In this document: positions 1-10,800 of the stretch, in pieces | How the letters are laid out: every line of letters begins with the position of its first letter | How positions within the stretch are numbered: position 1 is the stretch's first letter | Assembly (NCBI GenBank): GCA_019649035.1 | Contig: BMAT01007053.1 | Location: forward strand, 345,059 to 392,362 | Reading direction: 5' to 3' | DNA: 47,304 bases | DNA from: Elysia marginata | Lineage: Eukaryota > Mollusca > Gastropoda > Plakobranchidae | Made by a program: the position numbers and the translations under genes | The notes under the pieces: generated by a model | Seen by the model: only the letters and a program-made list of their open reading frames with translations | Databases searched by the model: none | Told to the model about the DNA's origin: nothing

Positions 1-237
1 AAATACATAGAACAATAGTTGATTGCTTAACACCACTGTCGAGTAAAACGGCTAGGCTGTAAAAATGAGAACAAAATTACGTAGGGAATGAGTTAAAGTG
101 AGGAATTTGTTTCTTTGTTTCTCTTTAATTTTTTAAAGTTTTAAGGCTTTGTGATGTCTATTTTCTATCTATTGTAGGCTATTTTTATATGGTCCTATAA
201 ATAAGATAAATTGTCTTTCCCTTTTAAATTGTTTGTT

Positions 238-327
238 AGATTAGTTTTCAGTTTGAATAATTTATTTAGATTAGTTTTCAGTTTGAATAATTTGTTTAGA
301 TTAGTTTTCAGTTTGAATAATTTGTTT
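238..327. repeat. 30-bp tandem repeat, three copies
   Basis: Units 238-267, 268-297 and 298-327, each beginning AGATTAGTTTTCAGTTTGAA, differ by single bases. Period is exactly 30. Confidence 0.95.
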
Positions 328-2836
328 TAACACTTTGTCAAAAAAATTTTCCAATTCATGCTGAATCATGGATTTTACTGTGTTTTTTTTTACAAGGATT
401 ATTAGGCTATATATACATTAATGATATAGGATTTTGAATGAGTCGGAGGTGCTTTGATGTCTGTGTTTTTACTGTTATGTGCATGGCAGTTAATTGTAAA
501 TACACATGTTTGGCTTTATTTTAATCTAGATCTATTATTAGGTATCATATTCATCTGGGCTGTCTTGCACAATTGCAGTCAGTTAATACTTTGCCAGAAT
601 TAGGAAATGTTTAAAACAACGATTTTTAGAGTAGCACTCCATAGGTAACTGTTGTCTTACTATTTCAGTTCAATACACTTCAAGTGCTATGGGATGTACA
701 TTTTAGTTACCGTGTTGTAAGCTTTGTAATGTTATTATTTTTATATGACAGTCCAAGCTAGTTTTAAAATGTGTATGTCGGGTGCCATTATTCAGAGCCT
801 TAGAGCGTTTTAATGTAGTTTTTTTTTACCGCATACATTGACTTTAAACATATTTTCACCAATGTTCTAATGATGTTGTTTCACGAGACAAGACAGAAGC
901 CCAAAAATTGTTGATTTAAACATTGCCTGGTAGCCATTTCTTTTTTATTCAACCTTACTGCTCACAGGTATTCTCTCAGTTGTTTAGAAAGTTCAAATAT
1001 TTCAAAGCCCATGGGAATTATCTGTTGAACGAGAGTTTGAAATGGGTCTGTTCAAATTACCTGTATCCAGGTTTGAGTTATCATAAGCTTGTTGACTTGT
1101 CAGCCAATAGGTCTCAAATATACTAAACAGCCTGAGTCCATCTTTAGGAGCTTCTAGAATAAAACTGTCTGGTAATTTTATTGCTCTGGATTTCAATGCA
1201 AATTTAATGTGAACTAAAACATTGCCCCCAAAACAGTAAAACATGTTCCTTTCAGTTACTTGCAGAGGTGATAGCTTATGAATACACTTGAATCAAGAAA
1301 GCTTTCAGGCCATTTGCCCATCATTTTCTTTATTCTCTACAAGCATAATTTTCTGCCGTTTAAAATCCATTCAAGATTTTTTTACAAATTTGCTTTCTCT
1401 GTGTTTACATTTCTCAAATTTCATGGCCTTAAAACTAACATTCATTGAATTGTATTAACCATGGAGAGATGTCACATTGTGGAGCACTGGCTCAATCAAT
1501 GTCTTTAAGTTGTTGTCAATTTTACTTAATCATCTCCAAATTTTTGAATGAAATTAAAAGAATAAAACAAGGGCATGTCATAGTTCTTCATTTCATGTAT
1601 ATTTAATGACTCCTTATGACAATAACAGTTAATGATGAAGAATTTGTACCATGAATGTAATAAGATAATCCATTGGTGCACTTATAGTTACATCTGTCAA
1701 AAAATCTCAAGGCATAAAATTAAAAGTAAAAAAAATTGATCAACCTATTATTAAGATTTTAAAAAGTCAATTGTAAAACTGCATAACTTTTTTTCACAAA
1801 GTGTCATCATTATTTACAACAGAAACCAAACCCTTAGCAGTGCGGACCATATAAAGTACATTGCCTGCAAAAGAACAGTGGTGCTCATTTACAAACCAAG
1901 CACACAATGGCATTTAAGCATAACTTGCATTATACTTTCATTTAAAAGCATCCTACTACAGATTTGCATTATTATGAACACGACAAGAAGTTTTGAGTTA
2001 AATTAGAAATTTACAGCCACAAAAAATACTGCATGTATATTTACCCATTCTTGATATACGGAAGGGAGAAAAGAAAACAAATCAATCAACCATTACTATA
2101 GGGAGTATAGCATTGTTTCAGTATTTAAACGATTTGAAAAGAGCTGTACAAAGTTTTTTATGGCAAAGAAAATTGAAAGTAGTCAAATTTGAACATTAAA
2201 CATAACATTCTCATGACAGTACATAAATAAATTAATTGTAGTTTATGGTTTAATTCTTTTACAGGGTGATGGTATCTTTAAATTTAAGATAGAAATTAAA
2301 AAAGATAAAGGAAAAAGACGCATGCTTTTATGAGATAGTTCTTTCTACAAATTCGATTAAAAAAAAAAGTATATGTTACAGCAGAAACTTCCAACAAACC
2401 TTAATAAAAGCCAGCATCTCTTAGCCAAAGAGAATCTATATATATTGCATTTCTGCTTAAGTTCTCTACAGTTCATATATCAATATTTTGTAAGGTTTAA
2501 AAATGAGAGTGATCAAATAACACAGCTGATTTTTATAGCTTTACTTACATTTCATGAATACTTTACCAAACACTATGCCATTCCAAATCTAAACTTTTAA
2601 CATCTCTACATCAGTCAAGGTTCTACAGGTGGTTATAATATAATAAACAAAACAACGCATGATCCTTACTAGAAACACTGGGATGCACTGGAATGGCATT
2701 TTGCATAACTGATGGCATCGTACAATTATAAGTGGTTCTAATTATTTCACTAAGAATCAGTTAACATAGTGCAAAATATGAATTTTTACAAACAATAAAA
2801 AGTACAAAAATTAAGTCATTATTGGTAATGAAAGTT

Positions 2837-2842
2837 TTTATT
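2837..2842 (-). terminator. Candidate polyadenylation signal AATAAA
   Basis: First canonical AATAAA on the minus strand downstream of the BIRC6 stop, about 1.54 kb away. An ATTAAA variant lies closer at 3782-3787. Such hexamers are common in AT-rich DNA, so both are only candidates. Confidence 0.3.
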
Positions 2843-4032
2843 ACTTCTGTTTATCTAGTGATTTCATTTCTTAAAACTACTTGTTCAGCTTAGTGGTTGC
2901 TAAGCGTTTGCACAAATAGAGGAACTTAATCTGTGTAGCAGAGAGTATTTGAGAGCAATACCATGAACAAAACAACTACTACTAAAATACAACCCAAATC
3001 CTATCAGTTTAGTTATGATCTATCTTCAACCACCATATCACCCATCTGTAAGACTTTGAACTGAAAATGTAACATTTATATTGAGCAAGCCAAGAGTTTT
3101 TAATACATTTCTCAACATCACTTAAGGGGTCTTTACATAACAATATCTCAGCACACACAAAAATTGATAAAAAAATTCTAGCCAGCTTTGAAAAAAACAG
3201 CTTAAATCGGGAAGGGTCCATAATCATCTTAACCATCCTTATGTCTTTAACTTTTCAGCTCTGTAAAAGAAAATTTGAAGACAGCATTTTGAAAATTAGA
3301 AAACTTAAGCAAGTTCTACAGTAAAATCTATGAAAAAGATGCTGCACTTATGTAACAAATGCTTGTAATATTTTTCAGCCTGAGAGACAAATCGAAAAAA
3401 AAAAAAAAAAAGAAAAGAAAACTAACAGTTAATCAATCTATACTAAAATACTTATGCTGTGCAAAAAGAAACAATATCTAACCTCTTTTTTTCGCTGTGC
3501 CCTTAATTGGAACCATTTTTCTTAACTGATTATTATGTTTACTTAGCATCAAATCTGCACACAAAAAAACTGAAAACTCAAAACGAGCTCATCAGGCTTA
3601 AAAAAAAGACAATTTGTGTAGCAGAAAAGCTTGTCTTGTTATGAGAATTTTTTTTTCATTAGTAGATGTTTTTCTGGCCCCACAGAAAAATGCAGAGAGT
3701 ATGCAGCAGGGTAGTCTTTTATATTTACAAAGGTAACTTAATAAATCGCAATGTACTATATTCTTCATAGAGCCACACAGTTTTAATTGCATTATTTAAG
3801 TGGATAATAGTTTCCCAAGATGCACACAAGAAGAGAGAAAAAACATGTAAAAATGAAGAGTATTATTGAAAAATACAGCACAATAATTAACTAAAAGACT
3901 TGCTATCCTCAACAATGATTGATGCCACACCCATAAAATAAAAGCCAATGTTAAAGCCTTTATGCATAATTTTAAAAGTCAATCACATCATCTCAGGCAT
4001 TTTCTTGATAGACCTAAAATTGTTTGTGCATA

Positions 4033-4204
4033 CAGTGGAATCCACTTTAAGTCAACACCTTTTTAGGAAATTTTTGCTTAAAGTTGGCTGTTTTTAAGAT
4101 CCCATTTTGTATTTCTTTACTTTTTTAAATGGTTAAAGCCAACTCTTGCTTAACGTCAACACATTTTTCAGTCCCAAGGTGTTGAATTTATCAAGATTCC
4201 GCTG
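4033..4204. mobile_element. 172-bp MITE, pogo/Tigger-like, in the BIRC6 3' UTR region
   Basis: Terminal inverted repeats of about 27 bp: left starts CAGTGGAATC and reaches TCAACACC; the right end reversed starts CAGCGGAATC and reaches TTCAACACC (20 of 27 match). Both ends are flanked by TA (4031-4032, 4205-4206), the target duplication of Tc1/mariner and pogo elements. An inner inverted pair AGTTGGCT / AGCCAACT supports a palindromic non-autonomous element. No coding capacity. Confidence 0.8.
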
Positions 4205-4378
4205 TATTTCTATGGAACCATACAATAGAGAGACTGTTGGCCAACTTTTTACTTCATTGACCTGAACGTCAATTATTCTATTATTCTCTTCAATAAGGGT
4301 GGCTTTTGTAATGCTTGTTTGTTTTAGTAGTCTTTTTTCCACCTAAAGATCACAGATAACCATTGTCAAAGTTCTGTT

Positions 4379-4804
4379 TCAACACTCTGGGTCAGTGTCA
4401 AAGCCCATGTCATCAGGGAAGCCTGCAAAGGGATTGTCTGATGGAGGCGAGTTGAACAAGGAGTCTCCATCTAAGTACATATAAGGGGAGTCCTCTTCCT
4501 GCGAGTCATTTTCAAAAAATCCCTCTGGCTTTGAAAAGAAATCAACCGGCAAAAGGGGTTTCTTCATCATACTGTCGTCAGGCAGAGCAGCAGACGCAGG
4601 GGCTGCCCCTTCATGTTCCACTTTGTTAGGTTTGGGCAGAGCTTGTGCCTGGTCACCGCTACTGGTAGAGGCTGCTGGCAGAGCTGCTGAAGCTGCAGTA
4701 GCAGCACAGTCGAGCTTCGTCTCAACATCCTGCTCTTCATCCTCCTCCAAATCTGGTGGCGGTTGCAGCCTGGCCAGTTCCTCCTTCATTTGATTGTAAT
4801 GACG
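4379..4804 (-). CDS. BIRC6: BIRC6 last coding exon: acidic C-terminal tail and stop
   Basis: Starts [13 protein letters not shown] (vertebrate RHTAQLREELLKL) after acceptor CTGCCCAG, then about 125 residues of low-complexity acidic, Ala/Ser/Pro-rich tail ending in FDTDPEC and TGA (4379-4381). The vertebrate tail is only about 50 residues. Near the end are [11 protein letters not shown], with an NPF tripeptide, and [19 protein letters not shown], with possible casein-kinase-type Ser sites. An upstream in-frame ATG at 4844-4846 is intronic and not a start. Confidence 0.95.
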   Translation of the reverse strand, partial: RHYNQMKEELARLQPPPDLEEDEEQDVETKLDCAATAASAALPAASTSSGDQAQALPKPNKVEHEGAAPASAALPDDSMMKKPLLPVDFFSKPEGFFENDSQEEDSPYMYLDGDSLFNSPPSDNPFAGFPDDMGFDTDPEC

Positions 4805-7800
4805 CTGGGCAGAAAAAAAACACAGAGTATATATATCTCCTGACATTACACCAATGTATCTAAAAAATCAGGACAAACTAGGATCTATAATAATACACTT
4901 CTTGTTTGAGGCTTCTTTATTCACACAACCTAATTTTTTGTCTAATCCCTTCAGTACTGTTTTTTTTTATCTCTTATGTTTAAAAAGAACTAAAATAAAT
5001 ATAAAATATTTGCATATTTCTGATTTTAGTCCATGAGAACTCAATTACTTGACCCAACTTTGCACCACTTATTTAATGAGTACACTCAACTTAGCTCGAG
5101 TTTATCTCAAGGGGAAATAACAATAACATCTGCTGAGGTGAAAAATTTATTTATTTGTGAGATCTAATACATATTTCCCATTGGACACAAAAAAAAGTCA
5201 AGTTGACTGAAAATCAGCTTGAGCAACTTCAACTTCGGAAGAGTTGGCTGTACTTCTATTAGCCCTACATAAATCATAAAAACTTGATTCGTAAGATTGA
5301 TGGCACTATGGTGCTAAAGATGTTAGTCATTAATTCTCTAGCAGAACATTTTCAAACAAAATTACCAGAAATAACACAAACACAAAAACAAAACCAAGGA
5401 GATACCTTAAGCAATAAATTGCTTTGAGCTATGGACCTTCCAGTACGTTTGTCATTGCTGTATCCCTCCATTTCTACCATCCATGTTTCACACTGTTGTA
5501 GAATTTCATTTCGTTTCAGCCAAAAGTGGGTGTGAATTATCTGTTAGAGATAGGGCAGATAATTCAGAATGAACAACAAAGTCTTTGATAGTGAAGCTCA
5601 TTGATAAGACGGATAGGAGAGAAAAAACAGATATACCTAGCTAACTGGGTAGCTATTAAGTATAAAATATTAATGTGTGTATATTTACTTTAATTGCGCT
5701 GTCAAGATATGCTATTGCTTTTTCTATGACCTGCTTGTTGTGCGTTGTGGCATTATTACTATTGGTGAAGGATTGACGTAGCACTTTCCTCTTTTCCATG
5801 ATTTCCTTGTTTTCCCATATAAATGTTTTCTTCTTTATTGGTTTGAGTGGAATATCTCTACTGCTTCCTGGTGTGCCTGTATGACATTGATATATAATGT
5901 TTCAGGTGTAAACATAGCAGTTTGTGTTCTAATGAAAGCTGCTTCCCTGTAAACATAGCAATTTGTGTTCTAATGAAAGCTGCTTCGCTTTGTACCTTGT
6001 GTCCTAACCTACGCATTTAGATCTGAAGCCACTAGAATGGGTAGCTTTTTATGGTGTCATGTCTTGTAGGCTAAACAAGCTTTGGAAATCATTTTGAAAT
6101 ACAAACTGTAAGCTAATATAATCATTTCATAACCTCCACTGTGCTTACCTCTTTAAAGCATGGTGATGGGTTCTTGAGCTGTTCCAGCATGGCCCATTTA
6201 ACTGTGGCTTGCCTGATATTGGCATCATACTCGTGAGAGCTTGCCTGGCCTGGTGGTGTGCCCCTTGACCTCTCGTAGCCTGGCTCGTTAAAGTAAGGCT
6301 CACTGACCAGGATCAGCGATTGGATGGATACTAGAACCTGATGGAGACATGAAGCAAAACAATTTGATTTTCTTATAGTATTAATATGAAATTTCAGTTG
6401 TTGATGAATAACTGAGGAACAATAAAAAAAATATATATGGAGAGAAAAACTAAACAGCCATCAAGCCATTTAGAAATAAATTTTGTTCCTGTTTTCCATT
6501 TCTCACCCAAGTTTGTCAACATCTGTATCAACTCATGTTTTTAAGCTTAAAAACATGTAAAAGCAAATATTTTTTTTATTATGATGATTAGAAACGAAAC
6601 AGTAACTTACCTGCAGAAAGCTGGATGTCTGAGCATTCCACTTTTCTTCAGGTCTTCCATGCCAAGTGTTCAGAATACTCAGACATACCTGTTAGAAAAA
6701 GAATAATACACATTTTGTAATGTACTGTGACATTTTGTTAAAAATTTCTTTACTGTACCATTTTATATAAAAAAATTTTCTTTCAACTTCTCTATGAGAA
6801 GTTAAAGTTAAGCAAGAATGAAACAGTCATATACAAATAAACAAATTTTAACCATTGGCAGACTGAAGGATAAAAAATGACTTACTTTGCCATCATTGTA
6901 TAAATTAGGGTTGAATCTGACAGAGTGATTTCCTGTAGTTTCCATGTTTATGAATGGTGGTGTGTTGGGATAGTCATGAGGAAAGAACACATCAAACTCA
7001 AAACAGCCATTGGCATAAGGTGTGTCTGCTGGTCCAGTGATTAAAACCTGCAGGGAAAAAACATTTTTAAAAGTTTGATGAATTAAACTCAACTCTTAAA
7101 ATGTAAATGTGTTTACAAAAATATGAAGAAAAGATTGGGAGAAAATTTTATCAACTTACAAGTTATGCACTATCTAATCTATTTTACTATTTATGTTTAC
7201 TTTTCCTTTGAAGAACTCATAAAGATTTGCAAAAGAATCAAAGTTTTTGTGGGGTTTTTTTAAAGCTATGCTGTCTTCATTTAAGTTCTTTCAAATGTTA
7301 AATTATTTGTTTCTTACAAGTATAAAAGTATGTATTTATTCTAGTTAGGTAAGAGCTTTTTAGGAGAGCACAAACCTTCATGACATCAAGCCTTTCCTCA
7401 TCACATCTCACAAACACACTTGAGCTGAAGGCCAAGGGCAAGGAAGTAGACAGTGTGACTGCCTCTTGTGCCAGCCTGCGTGTGCGCGCCACGTTAGACA
7501 CAGTACCTGTTGCCTTTACATTGGACTCATAATGGTGTGATACATGGAACTTGAAAGTCTTGCCCTCTTCAGTGACCATCTCATATGTATCAAACTGAAG
7601 CTCCTTCATGGCATTCAAGTACTTGTGTTCCAGGGTCCTTTGAGGCTTCACTGAATTTGTTTCATTCTCCTGAGCATTTTGCTTATCACTTTGTTCTGAA
7701 AATAGATAAAGTTAATGTATTGTCATAACAGGGGATCCTCAATTTTACATTTCCACAATGATAATCTTTTTCTGGAAAAGGAAGAGAATCTTTGATAAAA

Positions 7801-10800
7801 AGGCAAAGACAAAACCAGATTACAATGGTGTTCAGGGTTGTAGATGGCCAATAAAAAAAAGCTGAAAACAAAGAGAGGCTCTTCATGCTTTGAAACCAAT
7901 AGAACAATAAAGTAACAAAAGGTAAGGGCAACTCTCTAGAGGGCTTATAGCAGCAGAAGTTTTCTCTAAATAAAGTTTAATACCGGTACTGCAAAAGGCT
8001 GCTTGCAGGCAGGTTTTGAATTACTGTTTTAATTTTTTCTTAATAAAATTGGAGCTGAAATCCCAAATATGAGGGGATGAAAGCTGAAATCAGCTTAAAT
8101 CTGAAAGATTTACAATCTGCAATACGACTTTGTTCAACAATATTGTTCAGAATTATATATTAAGCATGATATTATGATTAACTTAGAGACATAGACCAGG
8201 AGATGCAATTGTATCTATGAAGAATCATAGCTGCTATTACATCAGAAATTTGTATAAATATTATTAGAGATTTGAAAGAGGTAACTTTACATTGAATATT
8301 TTTCTCTCCTATTTCATCCTCCAGACTCTTTTGGGAGATGCTCATAAGGAATTAACATGTCAATGGAAATTTTTCAAATTAAAAGTAATAAATTCATGTC
8401 TTACCAATTATCAATTCAATAGAGCATTTTGCCTCTTATAATTTTCTTCGTACAAAATTACTTTCCAAGAAAAGCACCTCCATAAACTCACCATTCATTT
8501 CTTTAAACCTCTGAGTAGCCACACCAACTAGCCTTGCTGTCTCCTGAATGTCAGGAATGAGAAGTGCTAACCCTTCACTTTCTTCATCCTCCATTTTGTT
8601 GGTTGACTTTCCTTTGTTGGATCTGCAAAAGTTATATTTATTGAAAAAACATGTCTTCAAACACTGTATTCATCCAAATATTGGATCTTTTATGGGCAAC
8701 TGTTGGAAAGTTAGAAAGACAGAAATTTGGAGGATTTATTATTAAATATCACCTTTAAAAAATCAAAATGGTACCATAAACATTGACAACTAAATATGGG
8801 CATTTGTAGAGTGGTGTGATAGAAATTTAATTTATAGCTAAATGTAAATAAAACAAAAGAGATGACCGTCAACTTCCGTTAAAGTGTCAAAGAACAAGAG
8901 CCAATCAAAATAAACAAGACAGCTGTAGAGCAGGTGGAAAACTTAAAATATTTGGGGATCACTTTGAACAAAAATTTATCTTCAAAATACAACACAAAGA
9001 ATATTGTTCAGAAGATAAAGCCTATCTGTATTGCCTTAGAAAGCTTAGGCCTTTATGTGTGAAATTGTTTGGTGGGGTGGGAACATTTCTAAGCAAGATC
9101 GTAATCGACTGAGCCAATTCATAACTAAAGCGGGTGGGGTCATCAAAAAGAGACAAGAAAATCATGAGGCAATATGTGAACAGTACACTGTAAGTTAAAT
9201 GAAGAGCATGCTCCAAGATGACACCCATCATCTTAGAAAAGAACAAAACAAAAGGTGGATAGCACAAACAGGGCACTTTCTGTGCCTTCTAATTTCATGT
9301 TTATATGGTCCTGTTCTCATCATTACTAAGTTATTTGATCTCAGCTCTTGAAATTTACAAAATAAATGATGGGGTACAAATAGAGACAAAAACAGGGTTT
9401 ATTCAATATCTCTTTATACCCATGGTTCTCATTACTTCCATTGTCATTGAATATGAGTTCTCCTGTAAAAACAAGAAATTAGTTTTCATCAGTTAAATAC
9501 ACTAAAAAATTTATTCCTGCAGTAATACAGTAACGTTCTTCTAAACTCTTAAGACTTTAATATTTTTTTTTAATCTATCATCATAGCAAAATATACACAT
9601 GCACTTAAAAAGCAGTTACATTAATGTGTCTTACTTGAGTCTACTTGCATAGGTGTCCACACAGCCCTTCATCTTCTCCAACAGGGTTTCTATACAAGCC
9701 TGGGACTCAATAGCTCCTTCATTAGCAGCACTGCTAGCAGACTTTTCTAACCCAAGTCCTCCATGACCTGCCACCTCCATGGGTAACAATATTGGTACCA
9801 GAGCGGGGTTAGATGTGATGCCACGTAAAAGTTGGAGCAGAGCTCGGTAGAGTGGGACGTGCCGTGCCATGTCGAGCACAGAGTCATTGCGGAGGTAGGA
9901 GGAAAGGGCAGGCACTAGGCAAGACTGGGAGAGCAACTCCACAAGGGAGTCTGGTATAGCATTGTGGTTGTCAGGATGGCAGGAGGTATCTGCGGGTGCA
10001 GAAGGAGATGAGGGAGGTGTGCTTGGAGAATCTGAATCCGATGTAGAGAAAGCAGACATTCCCATTGCTCCTGCAGATCTTACTGTAGCTGCCGATCCTG
10101 CTCCAGGGGTTGATTTCGATTTGGAAGCCAGCTTGCTCATCTCAAAACTGCTGTTTGGATTCATGTAGCTTGCAAGAACCTGAGGAAATATAACTCAATA
10201 AATGAAGTATTACAAGCGTGAATGCAATATTTAAATTTTGGTTAAAATAGTGTTTGCACATTGTTACATAGAGTTCAATTTGCATTTTTTAAACTTAGAA
10301 GTACAGATATGTATAACACCAAAGACACAAAAAAGGAAAGTGTCTCAATATTGAACAAAATAAATATTCCACCATTTGAAAAAAAGGCTTAAGCACAACA
10401 GGACATACATATTTTGATAAATGGCTTGCTGATTAATTCAACTATATCCATTATGTTGATATGCAAATTGCTATATTCACCTGCAGTAAACACGCAACAT
10501 GTTCTTCCTCTCCCTTTTGTCTTAGCATAGCCTGTTCTGCATCCCAACTGGAAGTGGTAGAGCCTGTGCCAAAACCTGTCCCCTTTGCCCAGTAGTGTTG
10601 TTGTGACTTCTCTTCAGGCTGGCTTAAAGATGCCATTGCTGATGAAGACTGCATGGCAGTCAAAATCAGTTGAGTCTGATGGGAGGAGGATAAAAAGATT
10701 TTTGCTTTTAGACAAGTCTCATAACAAGTTTTTATTTGTCAAATTTTTTAAAACAAAAATGGTATCACACTTTAAAAGTTACATAATTAAGTAGAGTACT

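Larger units (their letters stand above)
1..4378 (-). other. 3' flank and probable 3' UTR of BIRC6
   Basis: AT-rich sequence with no coding block I can support on either strand; the open frames here are short and lack protein-like composition. On the minus strand the first ATTAAA after the stop is at 3782-3787 and the first AATAAA at 2837-2842, so a UTR of 0.6-1.6 kb is plausible. It holds a MITE, an A17 tract near 3395-3412 and a 30-bp triplicate. Confidence 0.5.

Noticed and set aside
3009-3792. Minus-strand open frames in the 3' flank
   Set aside because: They are short, rich in Phe/Ser/Lys as expected of AT-rich DNA, and have no recognisable protein.
9022-9276. Minus-strand open frame
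   Set aside because: It is the reverse shadow of the LINE ORF2 fossil.
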